Shown piece after piece: positions 1 through 12,285 of a DNA stretch of 64,000 bases (position 1 is its first letter; every line of letters starts with the position of its first letter). Under the pieces are notes generated by a model, which saw nothing but the letters and a program-made list of their open reading frames with translations, was not told the DNA's origin and did no database searches. The stretch lies in contig NC_134110.1 in the NCBI RefSeq assembly GCF_040939455.1, positions 96,625,001 through 96,689,000 of the forward strand, in the 5' to 3' direction. The translations under genes were made by a program, and so were the position numbers. The DNA comes from Microcebus murinus (lineage: Eukaryota > Chordata > Mammalia > Primates > Cheirogaleidae).

Positions 1-1689
1 GGAGTGGAATTCCTGGATCCCATAGGAACTCTATGCTTAACTTCTTTAGGAATTGCCAAATATTTTAATATTTCAATTACTTTTGTGAATGTATTTTTAA
101 TATTTCAATTACTTTTGTGAACATATTTTTAAACTGAGAATTATCTGGGTGTCTTCTAGTTATAACACCTATTCTATGAATCACTGACTTCTCTGCCTCT
201 TGTTTTCTACTTATATTGCTATTACTCAGATTTACCACCCAATATCTGTCTACAGAGCAGTTTCTATGATATCCAAACAAGCTGAAGGCCACATGCCCTT
301 TCTTATCCTATGCAGGTCAATCTTTAGTCAGCTATGCTGCTTTTTATTCATTTCCACATCTGACTACAGAGGCCCACTAAACAAAAAGTTACTGACTTTA
401 TAACTGTAAATATGTTAGCCTTAAATAGAAAGGGGTATAGGTTCTACATGAATGTTTATTTCTTAACATCTGCATTAGGAATCTTAAAAACATTTAATAA
501 ATATATTCATTTTATTTATATGAGATTTGCATCCCTACTTAAACATCTCTGCTAATTGTTATGCCATGAAAAAGTTTAGGACTGAGAGTTCACCTACAGT
601 TACAAGTAGCTGGGGGAAATTACTGGGCTGGCTGAGATAACTTACAGACATAAAATATACATCAAATAAAAGCAAACATGCAATTCTCTCCCAATACCAC
701 AATGACTATGTTATTGACCAATTAAACCCTGAATTAGTTATAGAGAAATCAGTTCATTCTCTATCATGTGGCACAATCAGGCTTTTAATTTAAAACATTG
801 CATTCGTTTTGAGGGAAAACTGGACATCTTAAGCCTAACCAGTGTTTCTCCTTCTTGTTTTATTTTATGAAGCTCTTGCCTACTTGTGTGAGTTAATATA
901 TAACTATTTCATTTGCCTTGGTCTGAAAGCTTTAATGGTGATCTGACATTAAAATAAGGAATGTACTAAGTGTTAGGATAAGAAGTCAATAAATGTGATC
1001 TTCCCTCATGATTTTAACAAGTAAGATAGCCCAGAGGGAGTAATTTCAAAGGCATACTTGGTAGATTGAATGGCACTGGGCATACTATAAAGAAGCCAAT
1101 TCAATCCAAGTGTGATTGAGATAGACTTTATCTAAATACCAGAATTACCAGTTGAGCCACTTACTTTAGTTTAACAGTCAAACTTGGCAGGGTAAGGTAC
1201 TGCTATTCTTTGAGGTTTGCTGAATAGTTTTCCGGGCAAGACGTTTGTGCTATGAAGCAGGAGCTGGGGGAGGGGAGAAGGAATGAATGTCACAGCCTGG
1301 TATAGCTCTGCCACAGCCCAGAGCTGGGCTAGCTGTGGTCTGTGGATGTTCACAGGCTGCAATACACCAGGAATAGTGACACACAGCTATGAGGAGCTGC
1401 TTTCTTCCCCAGCTGTCCTGCCCAGAGCAGGAGCTGGAAGGTGGGGAACATTTAGGTAATCATCTAGAATGTCTTCAGAGCCCAACTAGAATGGCTGCTC
1501 TGTGACACAGATCTGGGGGTAGGGATTGAGTACAGCCCCTAGATAAATGCTAGGCTGCTCACTATTCTCACAGAGTTCTATGAGCGTTGATGAGGGAATA
1601 CTGTAGAACAGGAATGGGAGTAGGAGTGACTCCATGACAGGCTGAACCTCATGGAGTAGGCTTAAGTTTCGGTTTCCCCAACAAGGGTC
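1..1689. other. AT-rich unique sequence
   Basis: No exon, RNA gene or repeat is recognised apart from the small tandem duplication at 61-123. Open frames are short and look like chance. The right-hand part (about 1170-1690) is GC-richer and could be the upstream part of the LTR that follows, but no clear LTR start or flanking duplication was found. Confidence 0.4.
61..123. repeat. Two-copy tandem duplication, about 31-32 bp unit
   Basis: Two adjacent copies of a 31/32-base unit share the core AATATTTCAATTACTTTTG. They differ by one inserted T and the last two bases, so the duplication looks recent or conserved. Confidence 0.85.
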
Positions 1690-1747
1690 CTCCCCCTTCC
1701 CCAAAATGATGCTGATTACAACTGGAGAGTCCTGGGACTAGGAACCG

Positions 1748-1800
1748 ACCAATCAGGAGCCAACACGACCTCGAAGCCAACCAATTAGGAGCCAATGCGA
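1748..1800 (+). promoter_or_regulatory. Duplicated CCAAT-box block in LTR U3
   Basis: A 21-base block (1748-1768) is repeated 32 bases downstream (1780-1800) with about 18 of 21 bases matching. Each copy holds a CCAAT box followed by an AGGAGCCAA motif. It lies about 80-130 bases upstream of the TATA box, where gammaretroviral LTRs carry promoter and enhancer repeats. Confidence 0.7.
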
Positions 1801-1881
1801 TCAGCCACTTTTAAAGGAGCGAATTAGTTCTAAGGGGGGAGGAGGGATGGTGTGTCCTGCGTATGTAACCCACAAAAAAAG

Positions 1882-1889
1882 TATAAAAG
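1882..1889 (+). promoter_or_regulatory. LTR TATA box
   Basis: TATAAAAG lies downstream of the CCAAT boxes and about 95 bases upstream of the LTR poly(A) signal, the normal spacing for U3-R. Confidence 0.65.
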
Positions 1890-1977
1890 CTCAATCTTTA
1901 CCCCAGGGCGGGGTCCTGGTCTGGAGGGAGGCCACAGCGTTGGTGCTCTGGGACTTGGACCCTAGCTCAAGCTAGCC

Positions 1978-1983
1978 AATAAA
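1978..1983 (+). terminator. LTR poly(A) signal AATAAA
   Basis: A canonical AATAAA lies in the R region of the solo LTR, about 70 bases before its 3' end. Confidence 0.65.
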
Positions 1984-2239
1984 CTCCTTTGTTATGCAGC
2001 CTCGGTGACTCTGCCTCTCTGTTCCTGGGGCTGAGGGAAACCAGCTCTAACAATAACTTATAATTTGCTGTAAGCTGTGGGATCAATCTCTAGAGACTTT
2101 GAATGATTGCCTTTACCAATTTTGAACAACTGAACATCTGTCTCTCTGTGGGAGAAGCTTCACCAAGCCCTTGATGCCACCTTTCTAGAAGTCTTACTAA
2201 CAGGGTTTTAAACCCAGTCTTGCATCCCTCTAAACTTTC

Positions 2240-2420
2240 AAATCTTGGGCAAATCAGTTTGACTCGGTTTCTTTATCTGTGCCACAATTTCTTCATCTGT
2301 AAAATAGAGATAATATCTATCTCATTGGATTGCTGTGTGGATTAACTGATTTCATTTTTGTAACACACTTATTTTTAATATATTTTTTACTACACCTAGA
2401 ACATTGCCTAAACATTGCCT
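2240..2420 (+). mobile_element. MIR SINE fragment
   Basis: The MIR core order is visible: CTTGGGCAAATCA, then TTCTTCATCTGTAAAATAG, then a diverged 'GGATTGCTGTGTGGATTAA' stretch and an AGAACATTGCCT tail. Heavily diverged, as expected for this old tRNA-derived SINE. Confidence 0.75.
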
Positions 2421-2702
2421 AGTTTGTACTGCTCTGAAACTGGCTGCTTTCCTGTCCTAGTGAGCAAGTTCAGACACTGGGCTCCACAGATGTGAACATA
2501 CACAAAAGTTTGTATGTGGCACTATGAACATGAGGATAAAAGTTAGTCCAGCAAGAATGGTTCTCTGAAACTAGGGAGACACACACACATTGATGTAGTA
2601 ACCTACCTACTATACAAAATATTGTCCAGTAAATGTCACTTTCTCACCAACTAGGGTCCCTTTGTCCTGTAGAGGAAAGAAGCAAGTGAGATTGAGAGAA
2701 CA

Positions 2703-3295
2703 CAGTCACATGCCACATAATGAAGTTTCAGACAAAGACGTTCGTTCGATAGTTATCCCATAAGATTGTAATGGAACAGAAAATTCCTATAGCCCAGTGA
2801 TGTCATAGTCTTTGTGACATTGTAGTGCAATTACTTTATTTTTTTAGAACTTTAGTGTAGCCTAAGTGTACAGTGTTTATAAAGTCTACAGTGTTTATAA
2901 AGTAATATACAGTAATGTACTAGGCCTTCAATTCACTTACTACTCATTTGTCAACTCACCAAGAGGAAATTCCAGTCCTGCAAGCCCTATTCATGGTAAA
3001 TGTCCTATAGATGTGTACTAGTTTTAATCTTTTATACCACATTTTTACTGTACCTTTTTATTGAGATACAGAAATACTTACCATTGTGTTACAATTGCCT
3101 ACAGTATTCAGTACAGTAACATGCTGTACAGGTTTGTAGCCTAAGAGCAATAGGCTATACCATATAGCCTAGGTGAGTAGTAGGCTAGGTCATCTAGATT
3201 TGTGTAAATACCCTCTATAGTCTTCATACAATGACAAAGTCACTTAACAACTCGTTTTTCAGAACATATTCCAGTCATTAAGTGACACATGACTA
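2703..3295 (+). mobile_element. Tigger-type DNA transposon (MER44/Tigger7-like), non-autonomous
   Basis: The element starts CAGTCACATGCCACATAATG and ends in a matching inverted terminus, AAGTGACACATGACTA. In between are the family hallmarks CCCATAAGATTGTAATGG and ACAGTAACATGCTGTACAGG. There is no transposase reading frame, so it is a short non-autonomous derivative of a pogo/Tc1-mariner element. TA follows at the right end but is degraded at the left. The subfamily name is from memory of the consensus. A 15-base duplication (CAGTGTTTATAAAGT, twice near 2870-2902) is internal. Confidence 0.75.
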
Positions 3296-3299
3296 TACT

Positions 3300-6200
3300 T
3301 AAATGTTCTCTTCAACTTCCTACCTTTGTGAGAAAATATGAACAAGTATAGGAAAATATGAAAGAGTGAGACTAATAATTCTCCTTTCCCAGAAAAAGTT
3401 TGTGTTCACATTTGATATATTTTTACTGCAGTGGTTATTTTTTTGTTTCCATTTACTTTTCTTCCAACTCATTCAAAGAATATGCAAGTATTTTTTGATG
3501 AGCACAATATAGCCTTTCAACGGACACATCAATACACTTGTTTCTTCTTTGTGCCAATCTTAAACTTTCATAATTATATTTACATTTGCATTATTTCCTA
3601 TGCTTCAATAACCAGAACACATCTACAGAATCATTTAAAGCTAGCTGGCAGAGGAAAACTTAACACCATAAAGGAAACAACAAATCAAAAGATTTAAAGA
3701 AAAGATTTAGTGAATAGGCCAAACAACTATGACAATGTGCTTTTAACAAAGGAGAAATATCCATGGGTTAAAATAGTTACAGAAATAGTTTGTAAGGGAA
3801 ACTAATAATATGCTTATTTACAGAATATTCCCATCACAAATATTTTACTGTAGTTTTAAAATAACTTACAGTGTAACTTTGTTTTAGGCCTAATTGTATA
3901 ATAACTAATTTATAGTAGTTTTACATTCATTTCATAATATTCTCTTTACAAAACTATTTTAAAACCTACAATTTCTTTATAAATCTAACCTATAATTCAA
4001 CATTCACGTCACATACTGAGTCTTTTCTAGATCCTTCTATATGCTTTCCTGGTATCATAAGCAAACTTTACAGAGGGTTATAGTAATTTACCTCTAGCAT
4101 TTCTTTGAGAATGCATATCTCCTAGGGTTTTCATTTATTTTCAGCTTTGATAAGGAGAAGGGTAACTGTAGAATAGAAAGTATATCAATAACACAATAAA
4201 GCTCTAAGCCACTCACTAGTCCTTCAGAATTAGTAAAGTCTATTCTGCTATTAAGAATTTCAAAGATCTGTAAGAAAACAAACCAGTGAGTTGCAAAATG
4301 CACTTAAAACAAGAAGGTGCTAGTCATGTTTAGGTTCTTCCACATAGTAATTGTGCAGTTTGGGGTTTGGCATTGAAGACAATATACCTCAATCTTCTAA
4401 TCTGCAAAATGAGAAAGTTGGAAATATCAAGACTCAAACCTGGCTGGTACTAGACATTAGAATTGCCCAGATGCTCTCCAAAAGGTAGTTCTAGGGTCCA
4501 CCAGAAGGTGTTGAGTCAAGGGAGTTAAAGTGTGTGGATCAGTCCTATAATTTATCTACTGGTTCTTGGGAAATCAGGCAAATGGATCTAAGTTTTAGAA
4601 ATGTTGGATCAGACAAAATCTTAGATTCCTTTACTGAGAAATGTAGTTCCATATGAAATAAAAATGGTAAACATTTTCCCCTTCACATTTCTTCATTTTT
4701 CACTTCACTTCATTTTTCCCTTTCACTTTTCTGTCCTCATTTTGTTGTAGATAGTAGTCTCTACTAGTAATTTTTTCAATATCTTTTAGCAATCTCTTTA
4801 AAAATCTAAGCATGAAAGCTAAACCACAAGGACATAGAAAGTAGAAGGGATTTCTAGATTTCAGGTGGCTTTAGGGACATGAATAACAAGAATTCATGGA
4901 TCTTCACCCTAGATTTAGACCCCCATTGTTACTCAACTATGCCCTGCCCATTCATGACTCTTGGTCTCTTTCGGCTTCCATCGGGGGGGTTTGTTCCCCC
5001 TTTCAGCAGCAATATCAGAAAGAGGGAAGCTGGCTGATCCTGCTCAACCATTCGTTCCAGTCTATACAATCAACCACACTGGCCGGTGCCTGAGTTGGGT
5101 ACACACTGCTGGTAATCAGTCCCTATCCATGCGTAAATGACAAGCCAGTGCTCCGCCTCTACCAGGGATTCAACCGGCAGATTCTTCTTCCATAATCCAG
5201 TCGCATTTTCTTTTTAATCTGTCAATATTATTCGTATGATACAGACAACCATAAAGCTCCATTATTATACATAATGTGGATTATTTACTTATGATATTTT
5301 CATCTGTGTTATGACATACTATGGAAAAATCCATATTACCCAAATATTAAACTGTATAATAGCCTAGACATTTTCAGGGAACTCATGAGATAAAGATTAA
5401 CTTGTACTACCTTAAGTCAGTTTAAATTTTATGACTCTTCGTGTAATGAGGATGTAAACTGCCGAGAAGCTCAGATATACTGCCATTAAGAGGGTGTGGC
5501 ATCTCATTTATATATCATATATGCATAAGTTTCCTTCCCTTTGCTCCACAGAGCTGAGAAAGAAAGGGGTCAATATATAATTTACAACAAGAGACCTAAG
5601 GAAGGGTAGTGCACCAGCTCATGCCTGCCAGCTGTTCCTAGCTCAATCAGAACAGCCAGTTACTAGTCCCCAATTTAAGTATACTTAGAAGATCACAAAC
5701 ATTGTCCTGTTCCCTTAGAATTGGCATTCAACTTTGTGACTGCTTCTCAAATCACAGTCCATTCTCCACTCTAGAATTAAAACTAAATTGGATATTTTTA
5801 TTTCTTTCCACTGTTAACACATTGCTGGGTACCATTTGCTATCAAGGCATTGCACAAGCTGTTCCCAGTTTAATGACTATTTGTGCCAGACCATAAATTT
5901 CAAGGTGAGCTCAAAGTCATGCGGCACGGCACCAGAGGATGTGGAAATGTGTGAGTGAACTTCCTTGGCAGTTCTCTCCAAGTGATATTTCCGCATTCTT
6001 CTTCTGGAGTTCTACATGGCAGCAAAAGGGTTGCTCACACAGACGTCGTACCGACAAGAACACAGCTTTAAAAGATCATATTATTTGTTCTAGTTTCACA
6101 CTGCCCCTTTAATTTATGTAAATACCATATCAATCTTAAGTCAGGACACTAATTGAGATGTTTGCAGATCAGATCTGTTATCTGAAATGCATCAGGTCCT

Positions 6201-6725
6201 ATTCTGAGCTTTAAAAAGGAGGTTCTGGTCACATCCATGCACACAGACTGGCAGAAACCCAGTCTCCCAGCATGGTACACACAGTCTTTAAGATCAATAC
6301 CTTTTACTGCATGATTGATTTTGCTGATCAGCATTGATCATGAAGACACATTAAATTAATGTATCAGCAGTTTAGTTCCTAAACACATGCGTACACAGAT
6401 GGCGTCAACCAGATGCTGGCAGTGTAGATAGTGGGTGTTTCAGAAAGTGCAGTCACCACTTCAGGCCACGGGCACATCATTTGGTTAAATGCAGGCTAAC
6501 TGCGTTACTTTCTTTTTAGGAGAAACCTGTGCACGCAGACCAGCTAACTGCAACTTTGTATTGGGAATAGAGTCAGAAAACCCATTGTATGCTGGGAGTG
6601 GATGCATATCCTGGAGAATGGAAAAAGAAAAGACATATTGTAAAAAATCAAGGTTCTTTGATTAGTAGTTAAAACATCCAGTGCCTTATAATAGTCAAAG
6701 CTTTGAACCTGGTTTGACCTTGAAG
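3300..6725. other. Unassigned sequence, no gene seen
   Basis: Mostly AT-rich unique DNA with short chance open frames. A weak MIR or MER5-like resemblance (about 4330-4560) is too diverged to call. A GC-richer patch at about 4895-5215 is unassigned and is discussed as a finding. Confidence 0.4.
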
Positions 6726-6726
6726 C

Positions 6727-6728
<2 letters not shown>

Positions 6729-6776
<48 letters not shown>
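6729..6776. repeat. (AC)24 microsatellite
   Basis: An uninterrupted AC dinucleotide run of about 48 bases. The length and purity make length polymorphism likely. Confidence 0.97.
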
Positions 6777-6778
<2 letters not shown>

Positions 6779-8136
6779 CTCCCCTGAGTCTGGGCGTCCT
6801 GCAGATGAGACCAGTGCTCAGAGAGGAAGACAGGGATGGCCTCTCCTTCCTTATCCTGCACCTTTCTCCTCCTAGGCAGGCCTGCTGGGGCTGGAGTGCA
6901 GGGCGGGAGAGGAAACAGGGTCACAGGCCAGTTCTAACTTGAAAGGTGTGGGCTGCCTCTGCCTGTGGACAGTCTTGGCCATTTGCTGGGTTCCTTTCAT
7001 CCCTGCTAACTGCTGATTTGCTGTTCTCTGGATTGAGATTATTCACCCCTACCCCCAGCCGCTCCCTAAGCCTTCCCTAGGCCTCCTGCGACACCCCTGG
7101 CTTCTCTGCGGAGGTCTGTTCACCCTCTTGCCCACAGGAACACGTGTTTGGCCCCTGCTGATCCTAGAAGTCCAGGCTACCCGCATGGCTGTGTCTGTGG
7201 TCACCCTCACCAGCTGAGAGCTCAAGCGATTGATCCAACAGCAGCTATACAATCCTGATTTTAAACAGCATTTCATTTTGAACTGAATCTTCTCTTCAGA
7301 GACAAACTAGGATATCATGAGCTGTCCAGGCTGACTCTAAATCATTTTTCCTATATCGTAAGGTTAGGCTTTCCATAAAATTATTGACACATAGGTAGTG
7401 ATAGAAAATCTTTGAGATTACACCATATTCAGGGTAAGGGAGGGACCTTGTTTAATTGATTATAGCCATTTTTCCTTATTTCTTGTCTGTCTCTCCAAGT
7501 GGAGAGTCCCAGTGCAGCTCAGATGTCCTGCATTTGCTCAAGGAATGAATGACTAATCCATGAGATGCCAGTGTGGAGAGCTGAGGGCTGAAGGGAACAG
7601 GGTTTGCCTTTTCAGTTACTGCTCCTGCCCCAGCCCCTGTAGGATGTGGCCTCCAGAAAGTCAGGGGTTTCTGTCGCTTTTATTCACTGAATAGTTCCTG
7701 TAACAGAGACACTATCCCATAAATGTTTGTTGACTGGATAAAATGACTGCTTCATACAACTGGGGCAGAGGAAATGACTGGGACACAGTGTCGATTTTCG
7801 GGTAGATAGGGAGGGGCTGCAGCTAAGAGGCAGAGGCTCAGTCCCTGCCCATATGACTTTGGACACTATGTGTAAAAAGGGTGCAGTGATCACTCAGCTT
7901 CTGTAATTCTGTATTCTTCCCCTATTTTACCCTAATGTTGAGCATCTTCAAAATGAGCAACCTTCAGGGGTAACTGCCTTTGTTGTAAAATAAATATAAG
8001 CATTAAAAATATGTATATTCATTGTAACATATATTCAGACAGTCACAGATTTTCAAACAATGTCTTTTGGCTAATGGATGTTCCTAATTTGAGGTTTAGG
8101 GACATACCACTGATACTAGAATTTTCTTGACTCTGT
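6777..8136. other. GC-richer unique sequence
   Basis: About 6780-7260 is distinctly GC-richer than its surroundings, but has no supportable exon, CpG island or repeat. The rest to 8136 is ordinary unique sequence. Confidence 0.35.
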
Positions 8137-8138
8137 GG

Positions 8139-8180
8139 TGTGTGTGTGTGTGTGTATGTGTGTGTGCATGCGCGTGTGTG
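8139..8180. repeat. (GT)n microsatellite, interrupted
   Basis: GT repeats of about 42 bases are interrupted by TATG, CATG and CGCG. Chance open frames on the minus strand reading His-Thr runs come from this tract. Confidence 0.95.
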
Positions 8181-8574
8181 TTTTCTGTCAGTTGATTTCT
8201 GGAAAGAGTTTGACAACTTTGCCTGCCAAGTTTTTCTTTGCAAAAGTTTAATCCCATGCAATTCCTGTGAATGAAACTGCTGATATTGGCCAGTGTTGCC
8301 ATATTTTCCATATAATGTTGTTAAAATTCTACTACTTGCTATTTTACTTGTTAGTTTATCCCAGGAAAAGCAGATTTTATTTCTATTTAGTTTCAAAAAT
8401 ATCTTCACAACTTTTTGAAGAAGTTTAAAGTGCTTCGGCATGTATTTTTGGTTATGTTGTAAATCAAAAGTCTCACGTTTGGATTTAATTTTAAGAATAT
8501 ATGACAGTTACAGTATAAATATAATGATTTATTTTTGTTCAGATTTTTTAGTTCAGCAGCTCCTAAATAGGAAC

Positions 8575-8945
8575 ACACATTTTAATTAGTTTTCAAATTT
8601 CAATTAGGATGCTCTAATAACTCTTAGCTTCCTGACATTTCATTTGGCAAGAGGAATCACTGTAGCAAAATTCCCATGTAAAAGGCTACTAAAAGCAAAA
8701 GATTAAAGGCACTGAGTTAACTAATGCAACTAAATGTAAATTTATATTCTTTGAGGCTCTAATTATTTGTTAATTAGCTGCCAATTGACTGCTAAAGCAT
8801 ATTTACTGAGGTTGAACAACAAAGATATGTCTATTATCATATATATTTGTTTGTCAAGAACTATGTCCTCTGTAATTAAGTGTCATTGATTACACATCAA
8901 TATCTTCTTCCAGAATCAGATTTGCATATTCATCCTATCACAGAG
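8575..8945. promoter_or_regulatory. Candidate conserved non-coding element
   Basis: Repeat-free AT-rich DNA with several homeodomain-core motifs (TTAATTAG near 8769, other TAATTA-like cores) and an octamer-like ATTTGCATAT near 8920. This style is common in developmental enhancers. It is only a motif impression; no conservation test could be run. Confidence 0.25.
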
Positions 8946-9878
8946 AGGCCTTCATTCTAAGATTCTAAGTGATAGTAGGTTGGTTTTCTCTTTAGTAACC
9001 AGGTTGGTCAGAGAACCAATGAGGACCCAATGTACCAGAGTGAGAAAAGGAGATAACCACATTCCCCAGTTCTCATCCTGCTTATGTACATACGCATGGA
9101 TGTACAGACATCTGTGGTTTCTTTTCCATTTTGTACCAGAAATTCCAAAAGTAATGTTTTTCATAAAAGCAAGTATACTATACTATGTACAAGGCTGCAA
9201 GTTACACATAAAAATGGCTCTTTCTCTTTAATGTTGGGATATATAAAGAAGAAATTAAAAATATATCAGGCACATGAGATTTCGAAGAACAGATAGCCAA
9301 AACACTCTTGAGAGAAACTTGGAGATTTTAGTATGGGGAAGGAAAAACAACTTAGCCCCTACACATACACTTTTCTTGCTTTTAGACACCAAGGTTCATG
9401 TGGAATAAAGACTGGGTAGATCAAACTTTTCCTAACTTAGAGAACACAGCCAGAAATGGTGCTTCCTAAGGGAATACAACATTTCTGGTACAGAACATTC
9501 TTCAGTGTTGCTGGAAGAAATGTCAACATCATAAAGACTGTAAGGCTGAACCTGGAAAGGGGCCAATAAAGTCTCAGATGCCTTTGTGTAGTAGGGGAAA
9601 AATTATGAAGCTGCATTACACTCTAGTGAAATTCTAAAGGAAGGCGATTATTTTTACATGATTTTAAAAAGAGTAGTTGGTGTATACAGACTATAATATC
9701 ATGCCCTAGAAAATAAGAGGCAGTGCAAGAACTTTAGAATTAGATCCTTACTTTCCAATTACTTTTTCTTTATAAAGGAAACTCAACCTATTTGTCTCAG
9801 CCCCACTATAAATGATGCAGATTCCCTTCCTTTGCCCCAACATTTTCTTTCTTACCCTCAGGCATAGATACTCAGGGA

Positions 9879-9905
9879 AAAATAAATAAGTAAATAAATA
9901 AATGA
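9879..9905. repeat. (AAAT)n short tandem repeat
   Basis: About six AAAT units with one AAGT variant. Confidence 0.9.
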
Positions 9906-10350
9906 AACATCATACACACACAGGACACAACAACATATGGCTCTGAGTTGCTTGTTGGATGTTTATTGTACCAATGTTTTTTGTGATTTCTATAGTATAG
10001 TTCCACTCAGCTCCACACCCATTCTCTGATGTAAAATTATATCTAAGTATAAAGCCCATTATTTAAGGAGAGAATATACTAATGAATGCAGAATGACTTG
10101 CAATTGCTTCTTGAATTTGAAAAAAAAAATCTAATAAATATCTTTAGCAAACATAAACCTAAACAAAGGGGAAGTTAAAGGTTTGGAAAGAATGAATGGA
10201 AACACTTTCAGAAGAATCAGCAAAAATACAATATATTAAAGAGCTTTGGGTCTGAAGCTTCCTCTAGGTTTGTACTATTTGAAAATAATATTATAGACAC
10301 AAACCAATCTTTTTTAGAATTTTAGAATATGAATTAAACATACACTTTTT

Positions 10351-10903
10351 TAGTTATCTGTGCCTTGTAACCTGCTGCCCCAAAATTAGTAGCAAAAAGA
10401 AAAACACACATTTACTGACTCACTATTTCTGAGGGTCAGAAATATGGGCATGATTTACATGGATCCTCTGTCTCAAGGTCTCACATATGATTGCAATCCA
10501 GGTGTTGGCTGGAATTATGGTCTCATCTGAAGGCTCAAGTGGAGAAGGATGCATGTCCAAGCTTACTCACGTCGTTGTTGGCAGGATTGAGTCCCTCCTG
10601 GGCTGTTGGATGTTTTTCACTGGCTGCTGGTCAGGGGCTATCATCAGCTCCCTGACACACAGGTCTTTCCAACATGGCACCTTGCTTTATTAAGGAATGT
10701 AATCCAAAAAAACAATAGAAAGAGGCCAGAAAGATATGTCATAGGCTTTTGTAGCATAGCAGTAGAGGTGATATCTCATCACATCCATTGAAAGCAAGTC
10801 ACTAGTTCCAGGCCACACTCAAGGAGGGGAGTTACACAAAAGCAAGAATACCCACCCACAGGGGGGCATCACTGAGAAACATCTTTGGAAGTTTTGCACC
10901 ACA
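10351..10903 (+). mobile_element. Old solo LTR, ERVL/MaLR-like
   Basis: The sequence follows a widespread mammalian LTR: CTGCCCCAAAATTAGTAGC, then TCTGAGGGTCAGAAATATGG, CTCATCTGAAGGCTCAAGTG, CTTACTCACGTCGTTGTTGG, AACATGGCACCTTGCTT, then GGAGGGGAGTTACACAA and a GGGGGCATC tail. About 550 bases with no internal coding region. I recall the family consensus but not its exact name, and no flanking duplication was resolved. Confidence 0.65.
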
Positions 10904-11739
10904 AAACGACCATACTAATAGGTACTAATCCCTTAGTTTGAATAAATCTTTTTCTTAGAAAGATTGTAAGGATAGATATAATTTTTGTTTTCACCCAGGC
11001 ACAAAATTCCTGCTTCATTGGTGTGTTGGTGCCATATAGTTGTGTACACAGTAGGCCAAAGGAGATTAGTGGTTGTCTAGGTTTCTTCTGGTTTGAGTGG
11101 AGAAGTGGTGATGCTGGGAGTGAGGAAGACAGCTGTATTCCCTCAGTCATGAAAAATATTTCAAAAACTCTCTCTTCTCTATCCATACAACTTTCCATTC
11201 TCTGGTTCTCGCCAATGAACACAAAATCTACATCCACGAAACTGCTCCAGTCATTAGCACATCTCTGATACCTTTGAATAAAATAGTGACAATTTTCTCA
11301 GAGCCTTTCACCCACCTGAATAAAAATCATCTGCATTTCCTAAAACCTTCCCTGGATATTCTTTACATAACTACTTCTACCCCAGAGTAAATGGTTGGTT
11401 AAAGGTAAAAATATAAGGAGTGAAATAACATCTTTAACCCTTTCTTTAGGTAAAATAAGGGTTTGATAACTCTAGAACTGTTCTCAATCCCTAATTTCAG
11501 GCAATATGGCAGAGCTTACAAAGCCAAATTCTAAAAGGCAGGTAGCAACAGTTGTGCAACAGCCACCACAAATGAGCAGCAAGGTTCCGAAAGCTATGAG
11601 GTAAGGAAGCAGAGCTCCCAACAGAGAATCCTCCGTGAAGTATCGATAATTCCAACTTCAAAGGCATCTGTATGCTATATAGTACAGAAAAAACCACTGG
11701 TCACATTTGGCATAAAAAGAGATGTGGATGCTTACCTAT

Positions 11740-12285
11740 CTGGATCGGGTTAGTTTTAGTTGCCTGAACAGGTTGACTGTGCCAACATTCAGCATATGCC
11801 ACTTTGGCATATTGATTATTTTAGTTAAATGTACTTGAAAAACAGCAGATGATGCAAGAAGGGCACTGTGACCTCCTTTTTTTTTTTTTTTTTTTTCAGT
11901 GAAAGCAGGAGATAAAACTCCCATGTGAAAAGTGTCCGCCCTGTATCAGGAGGAAGGAAGACATTCTTATCACCAGAGAAGGGGAGTTGAAGCTGAGAGA
12001 AAACAAACTTTGTTAAATTAACCTTTATCTTCCACAATTAACTGCTTTAGCCCAAACTCCTTTGTCTTGTCATTTTTTCACAAATTTAATACTCTTTGTC
12101 CAGCCTAGTATGTAAGCCTCTGGCCCTAACTGCTTCTTTGTATCATCATTTGCTCCCATGTACATGGAAACATTAGTAAACAAAACTCGTATGCTTTTCT
12201 CCTTCTAATCTGTCTTATGTCAGTTTAATTCTTAGGCTCAGTAGAAACCTTAAGAAGACAGAGAAAAAATTTTACTTCCCCTTCA
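11740..12285 (+). mobile_element. Probable old solo LTR with internal poly(T) expansion
   Basis: The 3' half (11897-12285) resembles an LTR R-U5 region: GCCCAAACTCCTTTGTCTTG, CAGCCTAGTATGTAAGCCTC, TTAATCTG-like and TTTACTTCCCCTTCA end. The 5' half continues the same pattern (AAACAGCAGATGATGCAAG, CTCCCATGTGAAAAGTGTCC). A 20-T run sits inside. Class and boundaries are uncertain; no duplication was found. Confidence 0.5.
11877..11896. repeat. Poly(T) run, 20 bases
   Basis: A pure T run within the probable LTR. Sequence on both sides belongs to the same LTR-like pattern, so it is a local expansion and not the poly(A) tail of a retrocopy. Confidence 0.9.

Larger units (their letters stand above)
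1690..2052 (+). mobile_element. Solo LTR, ERV class I (gammaretrovirus-like)
   Basis: The order of signals is that of a retroviral LTR. Three CCAAT boxes (1749, 1781, 1792) lie in a duplicated block, followed by TATAAAAG at 1882, a GC-richer R region, AATAAA at 1978-1983 and an end in CTCTAACA at 2052. No gag, pol or env remnant follows, so it is a solo LTR. The 5' boundary is uncertain and could lie further left. No target-site duplication was found. The family was not identified. Confidence 0.7.

Noticed and set aside
6681..6924. Open frames with Thr-His or Val-Cys repeats
   Set aside because: They are products of the (AC)n microsatellite.
11877..11896. Poly(T) as the tail of a minus-strand retrocopy
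   Set aside because: Sequence on both sides follows one LTR-like pattern, so the run is an internal expansion.
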